Shown here in pieces: positions 46,801-58,914 of a stretch of 64,000 bases of DNA (positions are counted from its first letter, which is position 1; every line of letters begins with the position of its first letter). The translations under genes were made by a program, and so were the position numbers. Location of the stretch: assembly GCF_037975245.1 (NCBI RefSeq), contig NC_092569.1:28681668-28745667 (forward strand), given 5' to 3'. The notes under the pieces are model-generated. The model searched no databases and was not told the origin of the DNA. It saw only the letters and a program-made list of their open reading frames with translations. This DNA is from Apostichopus japonicus (taxonomy: Eukaryota > Echinodermata > Holothuroidea > Aspidochirotida > Stichopodidae).

Positions 46801-48792
46801 GTTTTGTATCTTCAGACACTTTTGTGGGTTATTGCACCCGTTCAGGGGAATTATACGGTAATTACTTCAACACGTGCCGTAAGTAAGGGAACTTTTTCCT
46901 TGTTTCGAGCAGTTAGATTCTCCCGACCTTTGCAAGTATAAAGTCTCTCTATTTCTGAGAAAGGTCAAACCATCCATGAAAATCTGAAGCTGAAGAATAG
47001 AAAAATCAGCGAGAGCTTCATCAAAGCTATCCTATCAGAGAACAATTAATGCCCTAACCATCCCAAGTTTACCGTATTATACCATAATACTTGGAATTGT
47101 TGGTAGAATTTGTCAATACGCTGGCACGGTATAAGGCATGAGACGTATGTATTTATCAGAACTGATCTCTAAAAGGATCTGTCTGAAGTACTTCGAATTT
47201 GAGCACACTTAGATAGTACAGCATGATTGTATATCACTCAATTATCGTACCTGATGTAAAGAGTCGGCAAAACAAGATATTTTTTGGGTTTTCTTGTTTT
47301 AACGATAGCCATCGAATCAGTGCAGACCACCCCAATGGAAACCACTACTGGTGATGATCCTTCTATCGTGGTGAGAATTATATACTTAATTACATACAAT
47401 TTTGAAGTAAGAGAATATTGTGTTTGAGGAGTAAGATTTAAGGTTCAAATTTTGATGATGATATGAGCAATTATGATAATGCCTGGCTGTACAATACTGT
47501 ATATTGGCTGTAAATAATCACTTCCAGTGAAGACGAGAGATCTCACAGAAACAGCAAAGAAATAAGCTTGGAATACTGTAAATAAATAGAAAAAAAACTG
47601 AAATTGGGATATTTTTCCCCCTTTTTCATCCAATAGTAAAGATACCCATGAAACTATTCGGTTACGATGTCACTCTTTGTAGGAGAGAAGGTTTGATGTT
47701 GTGATTAGCATTTAAAGTACATTCCATGAATCTTGGAAACATCAACACTATCAGTAGAGCCAATTAGAACATTCTGTTTTTAATAGCTTAGAATCGTCAG
47801 AGATTTGCAATGAATTCGACACAAAGAATCAAGGCATCAATGCTTCCAGCTAGATTGTATGAATTACCACCAAACAAAATGTCTGTCCATTGGAGTGTTT
47901 ATAGGATGAGGAACCTCCTTTCCATGTGACGTTAATGTTTCTTCCTCATTCAGCATATTGTTCTGTGGGATTTTTGTTAGCTATTTTAATACTCCAATAA
48001 AAGTATGAAGAAAAAGCTGAATGATCGTGTATTGCTGTCAAAGGTCATATATTTTCCATAATAAGATAAGATATGTCACTTCATGGATTGCTTGCTTGCT
48101 ATTAAGTAACTTGTTATGTTATTATTAGATGAAAGACTGCTTGGATGTTTTCAATGCTAGTAATACAACCAATGGCATCTACACAATCAAACCAACTAAC
48201 TGGAATGGGGATTCATTTGATGTCTTCTGTAACATGACTGATGGAGGAGGATGGACGGTAAGTCTAGTATGACATCCTATAGTATAGACGATTTATTGTA
48301 TATGTATAATATGACTGACGGAGGAGGATGGACGGTAAGTCTAGTATGACATCCTTTAGTATAGACGATATATTATATGTATAATATGACTGACGGAGGA
48401 GGATGGACGGTAATTCTAGTATGACATCATATTGTATAGACGATATATTGTATATGTATAGTATGACTGACGGAGGAGGATGGACGGTTAGTATATGTAT
48501 AATATGACTGACGGAGGAGGATGGACGGTAAGTCTAGTATGACATCCTATAGTATAGACGATATATTGTATATGTATAATATCGACTGACAGAGGAGGAT
48601 GGACGGTAAGTCTAGTATGACATCCTATAGTATAGACGATATATTGTTTATGTATAATATGACTGACGGAGGATGATGGACGGTAAGTCTAGTATGACAT
48701 CCTATAGTATAGACGATATATTGTATATGTTTAGTATGACTGATGGAGGAGGATGTACGGTAAGTCAAGTATGACATCCTATAATATAGACG

Positions 48793-48890
<98 letters not shown>

Positions 48891-51800
48891 GACTGACGGA
48901 GGAGGATGGACGGTAAGTCTAGTATGACATCCTATAGTATAGACGATATATTGTATTTGTATAATATGACTGAAGGAGGATAGACGGTAAGTCTAGTATG
49001 ACATCCTATAGTATAGACGATATATTGTATATATTGTATAATATGACTGAAGGAGGAGGAGTGACTTTAATTCTAGTATGATATCCTATATGTCGTAAAT
49101 ATGGTTGAGTTTGCCTCACAATTCTGTGCATATTGTCAAATTATAAGCACCAAAAGTTTGCTCTGTACAATAGTAATACACACATTCTCATTGACAGTTA
49201 TAAAATCCTTTAATATCACGCATTCACACTGGTCAGCAGAATCATTTTGGTCGATTGGTACGGAATTAGTTTGTGACGCAAGGGTCAGGGGTTCTGTTCC
49301 TACCTATAGGTCTACATTTGAAGTGGCAGTGAATTTGCTAGAAAAAAATAAACATCCGTTGGAATAAGAAACAAGTTCTGACACAATAGACTTCCAGTAA
49401 TTTCTAATGTAATTGTGTAACCATGGAGATTGTTGCAATACATGTCATGGATATTCTTCCCTTCGGTCTTTACGTCATCTCTTTAATCTTACTTTTCTTT
49501 ACTAACTTTGAACCTCCAGAAGTCTACTTGAGATCATTACAGTGTTTCATTCCATTGTCTATAAATTGGGGATTGTCAGAGTAGATTCAGAATAGATGTG
49601 TTGCTCTCTTGATATAGATTTAAAGTTTATAACAAAAGCAATCTGTCTGTCGCAATACTAGGCCCGTTCTCTCCGCAAATGAGGCCAGTTTTGGTTTGTT
49701 GAAGTAATCATTTCAAACCAGAGCTGAGCCCAAAATCATTGCAGGTGTTTCTGCTCCAAAGCGAATAGTATGGAAGTTTGAAAGTAAGATTCCATTATTT
49801 GTAATGGGACAAAGTTCAGACATAAGCAACAGTATCCAACGTTGGTCTAATTATCTATTACACACACAGACATTAGAACAGTTTTCATTCATGGTCTGTG
49901 AACAATCAACTATGGTAGTAGATGGTGAAATTCACTTTGCTCTAACATGCCACTTAACAGAAGGGTGAATTGCAGTTCAGAATGGATTTAATATGGAAGA
50001 TTATGTTACTGCTCATTCACAGGTCATCCTTCCTTAGGTTCGTTCTACAAAGAAGTGAAATGCACTTTCTCATTGAAATGTTATTGAAAATAATTTGGAA
50101 TTATTCTTTTCATTCTTACATTATATACAGGTATTCCAACGTCGTGTTGATGGTTCCGTTGACTTCTATCGTAACTGGACCAGCTATAAGGAAGGCTTTG
50201 GTGAGTTGGACCATGAGTTTTGGTTGGGAAATGATAAGTTGTATTACCTCACCAATCAAGGTGACTATCAACTGCGGATCGATATGGTGAACAAAGATGG
50301 AGCTCCATACTACGCAAAGTTTGACTTGTTCCGGATCAACGATGAAAGTGACAATTACAGACTGTCTGAACTGGGAACTTTTAATGGAACTGCAGGTTTG
50401 TCCAAACTATAGGTTTCTCTCTGTGTTTGTTGTATACAACTTCACTGTACTATTAAATGTCATGTTCTCTTTTTTTTTTCTTTGGATGTCGTTTATTTTT
50501 CCGGTTCCTTGCTGGAAGCAAAGGAACCTATGCAGTCAAGTTTGTGTGAGTGTGTGTTTGTGTGTAATGAGAAGGTGTGTTGTAATGAGGTGTCCCCTAT
50601 TGGGTTTGACGCTGAACTTATGAATATTAATGAGGTTATAGAGCCAAACCTAAAAATCTTTACATTGCATTAACTCCACAACATTAAGTTGGATTGTAGC
50701 CAAATTTGGTTTAGAATTGTTAGTTCATTGCTGGCTGGTACATGAAGGCCTAAATTTTGGGGCAATCTGAAATTCCTAGCCCTTTTTTGGGGCCAGGTAT
50801 TCCCAAATTTTGATTCCACCTCAAATGCATTTTAGGATACATTATATGGGCCCGAATTTGAGGGGCCCATGCTTTTTTCATTTGGGCCCACATGTGTGAT
50901 CTGTTAAGATAAATCAAGCATAATTAGGCCTACTGACAGTGAAAATGCTAATACATCACATGCAGTTCATGAACCGAGCAAAATGACAGTTAGTGCAGCA
51001 ATGAAAAGACATAAAAACCATGTTCGTACAGTGACATGCTAATGTATCACACAAAACGAGTAAAACTTGATAAGCTGTCACAGAGATTAAGCAAACATGT
51101 CCTGATATACGGTGATACTGTATGTAATGCAGACTATATCTGTCACAGAGATAAGGCATTAATATCCTGCTGTGTAGTGACATGTGATGTAGATTGTCAC
51201 AGAGAGGTCAAAGGTAATTTGAGGTCAATAGCTCCCGGTTAACTTAGTAGTGTAAACTTTGCACTTACAGACTTAGAAGTGGAATGTAGATTTCCCAAAA
51301 TGAGTAACCCTTATTGATTGTAAAGAGGTATAAAGTCATTGAGGTCAACATTGATCAGTACTGAAGACTTTGTTCCCAGGCTCACATAGTGTTAACTTGG
51401 ATGCGTCTCACACATTGTATGTAAGTTGCCCTTGGTGAGTACAAAACCTACTAATACTGTAAAAGATCAAAGGTCATTAAGGTCAGCATGGGTCAAAATC
51501 TTGTAGCACCGCTCAGCTAAGTGGTAAAATGTGGATGAATCAAATTATATGAATTTCATATTTGGTATATTTTGGAACTGTTGTTGCCAACTCGGTGGTG
51601 CCAATTTGAATGAACGTGGCATTGACTTGGTTGTTATTAAGTTCATCATGTAAACCTTTTTTAACATGGAGTTTAGTTGGCAGGGATTCACCAAAAATTT
51701 TTGGTTCGTGGTTCAAATGTTTTTTGTTGTAAAAGGGAGCTTCTTTCAACTATATATTACCCCAAATTTTAGGGCTCGAGTATGTTTTTTGTTTATAGTC

Positions 51801-52797
51801 TCTGTAGGTGTCAGGTTTATGTTGACTAATATATATATGTACTGTATAGTATTGAGATAAATTGTCCTCCGTAGTTACAGAACATGCTCCAAGGTTGTAA
51901 GAATAATAGTAGTGAAACAGAGGGAGTTAAGTTACAATATGCAAATTAAAATTTGCTTTATTGGAACTCAATTGTGTTGTGACGGACGTACAATTTGCAG
52001 ATGTATGTCCGTCACAAAAAAATGTACGTCCGTCACACAAGAAATTTGCAAAAATATCGCATGAAGGTGATCAAATTTAAATTTGATTTTACTGCTTATT
52101 CTAGTTTAAGGTCTTATTAAGATGATGCATGTAAGCTTTTAATTGTTTGACATTCCAAATCACAGCGATCTACAATAAGGTTTATGATCTGAAAAAAAAA
52201 TCACTTTTTCTAAGTACGTCCGTCACAGGGTGTTTTTTTTTTACAATTTTGTGCGGCTTATAAGGAGGTAAAAAATGAAAACCCCACAGAATAATATTGG
52301 AAGGCAGATGACACACAATGTCCAAATTAAAAGTTATCTCATATAAATACTCATTGAGATATGAACCAATAAACTATCCAAAATGTACGTCCGAGTTTAC
52401 GGAACTGCCCAGATTCAACATATATCCAATCATATTTACTAATTGTTTAATGTGTCTATATTGTGATAGGTCCCTTAATTGTGATGGATTGTAGTTTAAG
52501 GGAATATATTGACTTGTTTAATTCACAGACAGCAATGGAGGTTCCCCTGGTGGTTTTGGTTTGAGTTTTCATCTTAACTATGCCTTCACTACCTTTGACA
52601 GGGACAATGATGAATCAAACAGTATTCACTGTGCTGATAGTAACCATGGTGCCTGGTGGTACAACGTCTGTGCAACATCTAACCTCAATGGTGACTACAT
52701 GGCAGCAAATGATGCTCTATCAAGCATATTCTGGCTTGATCTACCTGAAGGTCAATATAACATCAAATACACAGAAATGAAGATAAGACCCGTCTAG
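38421..52797 (+). CDS. FReD gene B: secreted fibrinogen-related protein with Thr-rich stalk (351 residues, eight exons)
   Basis: The exons are 38421-38511, 42668-42733, 44763-44849, 45730-45816, 47309-47370, 48129-48257, 50131-50395 and 52529-52797. Phases join without conflict (1,1,1,1,0,0,1,stop) and the 1056 coding bases give 351 residues. Domain order is a signal peptide (about 1-30), a stalk rich in Thr/Ser/Pro from four small exons (about 31-131) with one Cys near residue 37 that could link chains, then a complete FReD (about 132-351). Family knowledge suggests a secreted glycan-binding immune protein. Tissue and ligand cannot be read from sequence. Differences from gene A concentrate in the last exon. 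The first three linker borders are supported by phase and splice consensus only. Confidence 0.85.
38836..38900. repeat. C-rich (CCCCCG)n-like microsatellite
   Basis: A run of CCCGCCCCCGCCC units on the + strand, G-rich on the other strand, in the first intron of gene B. It could form G-quadruplexes on the minus strand. Confidence 0.9.
39013..40365. mobile_element. Non-autonomous hAT-like element (1353 bp), perfect 8-bp target duplication
   Basis: Left TAAGCTTGCACGG and right CCGTGCAAGCCTACTA are imperfect inverted termini. CCCCCAAC flanks both sides (39005-39012 and 40366-40373). Subterminal AAAACCGG/CCGGTTTT words occur near both ends. No transposase frame is seen. It lies in the first intron of gene B. 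Confidence 0.88.
41600..42103 (+). pseudogene. hAT transposase fragment, frameshifted
   Basis: The first frame (41694-41987) has FKISDQL and LRGTILQQFPDV. In another frame from about 41965 follows AHLSTASAERSFSTQRLLKNYLRS, then SQKRYNSLMLLNVHK and a stop. The second part is the hAT dimerisation domain, in the same order as in the relic at 32279-32698. A frameshift around 41950-41970 separates the parts. It lies in the first intron of gene B. Confidence 0.85.
42668..42733 (+). CDS. Gene B exon: N-terminal linker with single Cys
   Basis: A 66-base phase 1-1 exon after TGTTTAACAG and before GTAAGT. It encodes ARDNPGSCPVVAPKPNDHV plus TKE. The single Cys lies just behind the signal peptide, a position that could mediate disulfide-linked oligomers (inference). 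Confidence 0.75.
43852..43887. repeat. (TA)n microsatellite
   Basis: TA dinucleotides in the second intron of gene B. Confidence 0.95.
44763..44849 (+). CDS. Gene B exon: Thr-rich stalk unit 1
   Basis: An 87-base phase 1-1 exon after TTTTGACCTACTGATAG and before GTACAG. It encodes ATNMYSSKPVKTTPKQTTSS plus ETTGSTVRE. It is symmetric, so adding or skipping it keeps the frame. Confidence 0.75.
45300..45420. repeat. Degenerate GACTGACCGAC repeat
   Basis: CTGACCGACGTGAACC, CTGACCGACAATGACC, CTGACCTACGTGACC and CTGACCGACATGACC recur at about 20-base spacing between the two stalk exons. Confidence 0.7.
45730..45816 (+). CDS. Gene B exon: Thr-rich stalk unit 2 (tandem duplicate of unit 1)
   Basis: An 87-base phase 1-1 exon encoding ATNLYSSKPVETTPKQTSSG plus ETTGSTVRE, four residue changes from unit 1. 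Flanking intron sequence is duplicated as well (TTTTGACCTACTGATAG before, GAGCCTCTTTCTTTGAGACC after), so this is a tandem duplication of about 1 kb. A short LINE 3'-end piece (45852-45903) interrupts the sequence just after it. Confidence 0.75.
45852..45903. mobile_element. Short LINE 3'-end fragment
   Basis: TATTTATTTGTTTCATCAC and ACAATGTGACAGGAAGTC resemble the 3' end of the LINE at 24570-24620 (ACAATGTGATAGGAAGTC). It splits sequence that is continuous after the first stalk exon (TTAGGTATGTAAGGGAAG). Confidence 0.65.
47309..47370 (+). CDS. Gene B exon: last linker
   Basis: A 62-base exon, phase 1 to 0, after TTTTAACGATAG and before GTGAGA. It encodes AIESVQTTPMETTTGDDPSIV. It corresponds to 713-774 of gene A. 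Confidence 0.82.
48129..48257 (+). CDS. Gene B exon: FReD part 1
   Basis: A 129-base phase 0-0 exon reading MKDCLDVFNASNTTNG through FCNMTDGGGWT. It differs from gene A at four of 43 residues (I/M, G/S, D/N, T/N). The T/N change removes the NWT sequon. The donor GTAAGT at 48258 opens a decoy-donor array, as in gene A. Confidence 0.93.
48258..49095 (+). repeat. 77-bp minisatellite made of exon 3' end plus splice donor, copy B
   Basis: Donor-like GT positions are 48258 (true), 48335, 48410 (GTAATT), 48487 (GTTAGT), 48528, 48606, 48683, 48760, 48913 and 48987, and a decayed unit lies near 49063. One unit is shortened to 41 bp. One contains a TA expansion (48795-48885). Read-through of the true donor meets a TGA after four codons, as in gene A. 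Confidence 0.95.
48795..48885. repeat. (TA)n expansion inside the donor array
   Basis: About 90 bases of TA replace the short ATATATTGTATATG segment of one 77-bp unit. Gene A shows only a mild expansion in one unit (near 2082-2095). Confidence 0.95.
50131..50395 (+). CDS. Gene B exon: FReD part 2
   Basis: A 265-base phase 0-1 exon encoding VFQRRVDGSVDFYRNWTSY through FNGTAG. The change NWQ to NWT relative to gene A creates an N-glycosylation sequon. Confidence 0.94.
51065..51210. repeat. 54-bp minisatellite remnant, copy B
   Basis: Only about two to three degraded units with CTGTCACAGAGAT remain, compared with about 18 in copy A (4738-5695). Confidence 0.85.
52529..52797 (+). CDS. Gene B exon: FReD part 3, binding face, and stop
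   Basis: A 269-base terminal exon after TTTAATTCACAG. It encodes DSNGGSPGG, FDRDNDESNSIHC, HGAWWYNVC, SNLNGDYM and KYTEMKIRPV, stop TAG. The four structural anchors (calcium-site Asp residues, both Cys, HGAWWY, C terminus) match gene A. The variable positions lie between them. Confidence 0.95.
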
Positions 52798-53786
52798 ATA
52801 CGGTTATTTCCAATAAGTACTTGATAAGAGGATCAAAACTAACAAACACACTGGAATTCAGCAAATATATCATCCATATCAGCAAACAGAAATGTCACAG
52901 ATAACCCAAATTCAACCCCCCCCCCCCCAGCTCCTCAAAACTACTCTAAACAGACACAGACACACCAGGTGTGTTTTACATTCAGACTGAGGACCCCGTT
53001 GTTTCTTCCACTCTTCACGTACCATAACCTTCACAATAGCCCTTAGAAATGAAATTTTTCTGAGGACCTGTTGATTCTTTTCATCTGAGGACTTGCAATT
53101 TTTTCGTTTTTAGAAAAGAAAACAAGTACAGACACACATATTCTAATGTATTGTTATCAGTTATGAGACAATGATATTATATACTATTGTGTAAACAGGT
53201 ATAAGTTCAGATACGTTTCTCATTAACAATAGTTATTACCCATATCATGGCATGGGATGGAATGGATGGGATAGTCTGTTGGAATTCAACATGCATTTCT
53301 CACAACAAGTTACATCTTAAAAGGTTGTGTTGCTGAATCAAATGCAGAGAATTTTTTTTCTTTCCTCTAAGTATATAGTTTATCTAAGCGTTAATTGATT
53401 GCATAAAATGGTTTTACACAGAATTTATTATCTTGGCTCTCTGTATTCCATTTGAATTACTGTTTACATATTCATGTTCGATTTTTATTGAGAATTGATA
53501 AGTAAAAACTTTCCAGCAGATGAAGGGGCGCTCCAGCATTTTGACAGAGGGCACTGTCGTATATTAGTCCTGAATCAAATTAACTCAATAGCCAGATCAG
53601 CTTGGTTATAGACGCACTGGGTGATTCACTAGTTCAATGTGTTATGTAGATAAGCTGCTAATGAATACATGGGTTGGGTAAGGATGATTACCGAAGGTAT
53701 GTTAATATGCATGATTACATGGGTTAGGAATGTATGATTATGTAAGATAGTAGCATTTGCAATTTCCTGAGGATCACTTATAGAGA
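52798..53786. other. 3' flank / 3' UTR of gene B
   Basis: Near-identical to 7297-8292. No polyadenylation signal is called. Confidence 0.5.
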
Positions 53787-54273
<487 letters not shown>

Positions 54274-54330
54274 TTGAAGTTGTTAGGGTAATTGAAAAAC
54301 TTTTAGCATTGTTTAAAATAGTGTTTATGT

Positions 54331-55000
54331 TTAGAGCTGTTGAATATGCATACATGTATAATGTTTTCTCTTTGCTATGCGCATACTGTGATTGAGGTTA
54401 TTTCGATATTTGGTGAAGGACTCTTTGTTAACTTGATTTGGTGACTTTAAGTAAGTCTTGTACAGTTTATTCTTACGTTTAATTAAGACAAGGAGTCCAC
54501 TTGTAATCCAAGGTTGATTATTCTTTAGCCTTTGCCGTACTCTATACAGTGGGAAGCAGTCTGAATAAGCCTGGCTAAAACTATTATTGAAGGTATTAAA
54601 TGCACTTTTTGTGTTATTTGCCAGAAAAACTTCACTCCAATCAGTGCTAGATATACAGGAGGCAAAATGTCGGATATTATGTTTAGAATTATTGCGAGAG
54701 TAAATTGGAGCATAACCAGGAATAGAACTTGACTTCAAAATAGAATGTAAAAAAGAATGAAAATGATCACTGATATCAGTTGTGAAAACACCAGCTACAT
54801 TCACCCTAGCACCAGCATTGGTAATATTTAAGTTTGTAAGTATATTATCAATAAGAGAAGAACTGTTAGTAGTGACTCTAGTGGGCTTGTTAATAGTTGG
54901 GTGAAAGCCACAGGCAGTGAGGTTACTAAGGAAATAGTTCGCTGCTGGTTTATAAAGATCATTATTAAAGTCTCCAGCAGCAGAAATATCACTTAAAATA
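54331..55000 (-). pseudogene. Non-LTR retrotransposon fragment: endonuclease end and EN-RT linker, copy B
   Basis: An uninterrupted minus-strand frame with AAGDFNNDL, FLSNLTACGFHPTINKPTR, SLIDNILTNL, TTDISDHF, KNNQPWIT and RIAKRKHY. It is the same fragment as 8880-9562 but intact. It lacks the catalytic N-terminal half of the endonuclease and all of the RT. The open frame continues artificially into the 51-bp minisatellite. Confidence 0.88.
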
Positions 55001-55004
55001 TCAT

Positions 55005-55700
55005 TATGTAAGATAGGTAAGTAGTTTATGATAACATGGATTAGGAATGTATGATTATATAAGGTAGGTAAGTAGTTTATGATTACATGGATTAACAATG
55101 TATGATTTTGTAAGATAGGTTAGTAGTTTATGATAACATGGATTACGAATGTATGATTAAATTAAGATAGGTAAGTAATTTATGATTACATGGATTAGCA
55201 ATGTATGATTATGTAAGGTAGGTAATTAATTTATGATTACATGGATTAGGAATGTATGATTATGTAAGGTAGGTAAGTAGTTTATGATTACATGGATTAG
55301 GAATGTATGATTTTGTAAGATAGGTTAGTAGTTTATGATAACATGGATTTAGAATGTATGATTATGTAAGATAGGTAAGTAATTTATGATTACATGGATT
55401 AGGAATGTATGATTATGTAAGGTAGGTAAGTAGTTTATGATTACATGGATTAGCAATGTATGATTATATAAGGTAGGTAAGTAGTTTATGATTACATGGA
55501 TTAGGAATGTATGATTATGTGAGATAGGTAAGTAGTTTATGATTACATGGATTAGGAATGTATGATTATGTAAGGTAGGTAAGTAGTTTATGATAACATG
55601 GATTAGGAATGTATCATTATGTAAGATAGATAAGTAGTTTATGATTACATGTATATTATGATTGTGATTATGTAAGATAGGTAACCAGTTCATGATTACC
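55005..55700. repeat. 51-bp minisatellite, copy B (about 13 units)
   Basis: Units ATGATTATGTAAGGTAGG, TAAGTAGTTTATGATTAC and ATGGATTAGGAATGT repeat with 51-bp period. The frame gives a repeated HVIINYLPTLHN-type peptide on the minus strand, which is an artefact of the period. Confidence 0.95.
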
Positions 55701-56389
55701 TCAGTGTGTTGATGATCATTCAGAAGGGAGGTAAACAGTTTATGATTACATCAGTTGATGATTATGTGAAGTTGTTAACATTATTACATCAGTTGGGTTA
55801 TGTAAAGGATATAAGACTACTGATAATATATTTGTTTGTTTAGAATGAGAATTTGCGGTATTGTTTCATGTTGGTTTAAAGGTCACATTTGCAGCATTGT
55901 GTAGCTATATTATACAGAGTCCATCATACTGCTGTCTCTACACAGCCCGGGCTTTAAAGAAGTTGATTGCACTGTGCAGCATGTTTCATTTAAGATATTA
56001 TAATCATCATTGTGTATTTATGTATTTATCTATGTGTAACTCAGTGCAAGATTTATTGAATATATGTAGCATGATAATTATCAATACTACTTCTCTCCAT
56101 GTTCTTTGGTCACTTGTTCCATCCATTTTCAGGAAGCCATCATCAAGGCAGACTGACCCATGACCTACACCTTTGGTCAAAAATGGTCATCACGCCAGTG
56201 TTGACAAAGCAATGCTCAAGTCACTAAACTTTCAGGTATATAGAAATAACACAGTCACTTGAGTCAATTAACTGGTGCCAGGAAAATCTCTGATAACTTC
56301 TTGTCCTTAGGAAAGAGGTTTCTCAATACCACTCTCTAGTATGCCCACTCGCCCAGAATCATAGTCAGAAATAAACAGGTGATGTGCAG

Positions 56390-57272
56390 TCCCCCTCCAC
56401 TCCTTGCCACAGTCCCACCAGTGTTACCGCCGGGCACGATCTAGCCCTGGTGCAGCAATAGAAATTCCCCCTCCTCTTCCCCACTCCCTGCCTCAGTCCC
56501 ACCAGTGGTACCGCAGAGCACGCTTTAGCCTGATGCAGCAATATAAATCCCCCCTCCCCACTCCCTGCCTCAGTCCCACCAGTGGTGCTGCAGAGCACGA
56601 TCTAGCTCGATGCAGCAATAAAATTTCCCGATTCCATGCCACAGTCCCACCAGAGGTGCTTCATGGCGCGATCTAGCCTGAGACAGCAATAGAAATTCCC
56701 CCTCCCCTCCCCCACTTTCTGCCACATTCCCACCAGTGGTACCGTAGGGCACGAACTAGCCTGATGCAGCAATAGCATTTCCCCTCCTCTCACCCACTCC
56801 CTGCCACAGTCCCACCAGTGGTGCTGCAGGGCACGATCTAGCCTGAGACAGCAATAGAAATTCCCCCTCCCCTCCCCCACTTTCTGCCACAGTCCCACCA
56901 GTGGTACCGCATGACGCGATCTAGTCTGATGCAGCAATAGAAATTCCCCTTCCCCCACTCCCTGCCACAGTCCCACCAGTGGTACCGCAGGGCAGGATCT
57001 AGCCTGATGCAACAATAGAATTTTCCCCTCCCCTTCGCCCATTCCCTGCCACAGGCTCACCAGTGGTGCTGCAAGGCGTGATATAGTCCTGGTGCAGCAA
57101 TAGAAATCCCCCGCCCCTTCCCAACTCCCTGCCACAGTCCCACCAATGGTGCTGCAGGGTGTGATCTAGCCTGATGCAGCAATAGAAATCCCCCTCCCCT
57201 TCCCCCACTCCCTGCCACAGTCCCACCAGCGGTGCTGCAGGCTGCGATCTAGCCCTGGTGCAGCAATAGAAA
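56390..57272. repeat. About 84-bp minisatellite, copy B (11 units)
   Basis: Eleven AGCAATAG/AACAATAG cores separated by C-rich and CCACCAGTGGT segments. Preceding sequence (about 56115-56389) is not present in copy A. Confidence 0.93.
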
Positions 57273-58678
57273 TGATCCCCCAGAAGAGAGTCTTCATTCA
57301 ACTAAGCCCAATCATGGTTTTGATTTGGCTGAGAATTTGTGTACATTTTCGGCAACGTAGACGCCTAGATATAGCATACTGAGGCTTTCTCTGTGGAGGA
57401 CATGGTTTTGTATGAATTCTCAGTTCGATGGAGTATCATGAGAGAACTTTAAGAACTGAACATTTTTTTAAAGAAAACTAATAAATATTCTTAATGTAAG
57501 CACTTATCTTCAGGCGGTTATCGGTCATACTCACCATAGGGCCCTGGCAAAATGAGTCCACACCAGCTGCACTGACCTAGTTACGACACTGCCCCACCCC
57601 CTCCCCCTCGCATCCTCTCCCAGGACAAAGTGTAGATAAATCCCAAGTTCGGAATACAAAGTTTCCGTAAATCATAAAAGGCCCATTGATTATAAATTCC
57701 CAACTATCAGTTTTACAGTCAGTTACGAGATCATTATGATGACGAGACATAATATTCAAAGAACGTGAACATCAGAAAGAACTTTTAGGATGAATGTAGA
57801 CACAACATAATTAATTGTGGCATTTAGACCGCTAAACAACTCTGTTATCACCCCAGGTTGTGTTTCTTTACCACAGTCTTTTAATATTTGAGAAAACCAG
57901 TAACCTTTCATATATCCGAGGCCTATCAATTAAAGCGGCTGGGGTACTTAGTATAACACCCTGTTCAGTTCGTCCGTCAGATAGAAAACAAAAACTTAAT
58001 AGGAAAACAAAACTTACCGCCTGAAATATTTTTCTTCAATACTCTAAAAGTTTAACAATGATAAATGTTGACCAATGGTGCTCTGCTGTTTGTATATGAA
58101 GATATTAAGAACAAAATTTTAGTTGAGTTAATACAATTGTTAAAACATTAAGATTTAGGCCTATATGCACTGACGAGCTGACGTCATCAGTCATTTAGCC
58201 TTAAATGACAAATATAGAGCTTAAGCATATTTTAAAACTAAATATCTCGTGAATCACAATACATACAGAAACATTACAAGCCCTAAAATTATTCCTATTT
58301 CTTGGATAGTATATATGAAATAACAAGACAAGTCATCCGTTAATGTAAATGAAACTAATTAGTTTACTATCTTATCGATAACAACACTCGTAGGTAGAAA
58401 AATAGCACAACTATTGTATTACTATTGCTGAATATCGGTTTTGATTTGGCGGCTAATGGCCTCCCCCATTACTCTAGAACCATCCCTGAATAGCCGAACG
58501 GTTAGTCACCCAATTCCACTCCCCCTCTCTGGTCATTTGGTCCATAATTTGATTACTAAGACTTTAAATTAATTTATTAAATTAATTAATTTGATTTAAC
58601 CTATTATTAATTTGATTAATCAACTTGTTTAAGTTGATTAAACAGATTATTAATTTGATTAAACAGATTATTAATTTG
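57273..58678. other. Duplicated non-coding flank, copy B
   Basis: Matches 10613-11710 and 12794-13075 of copy A. It contains the empty site (CTCGTAGG near 58388) of the hAT-like element found at 11711. A 21-bp repeat remnant ends at the deletion junction near 58678. Confidence 0.6.
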
Positions 58679-58914
58679 ACTTTTGTATACGATGGGTCTT
58701 GGGTCCTCTCCCAGAAAAAAAAATATAGACTGCAGCAAATGCGATTTCCGTCCTCTATTTAACAACTGTGGATAAATATAATAAAATGAGAACTGGACGT
58801 GAAGCTAGCTCAAATTGGCAACACACATTGTGAGTTGTTAACGATTGTTTTGTTCAAACTCAGTCCGTTTTGCTGACCACGAGTTACCAGTCTCGTATAT
58901 AGATTATATTTCAC

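Noticed and set aside
46620-46886. Hydrophobic 88-residue frame at the left edge of copy B as a possible signal exon
   Set aside because: The copy A counterpart (about 50-290) is disrupted by indels, no splice border fits the phase-1 linker series, and gene B already has a signal exon at 38421.
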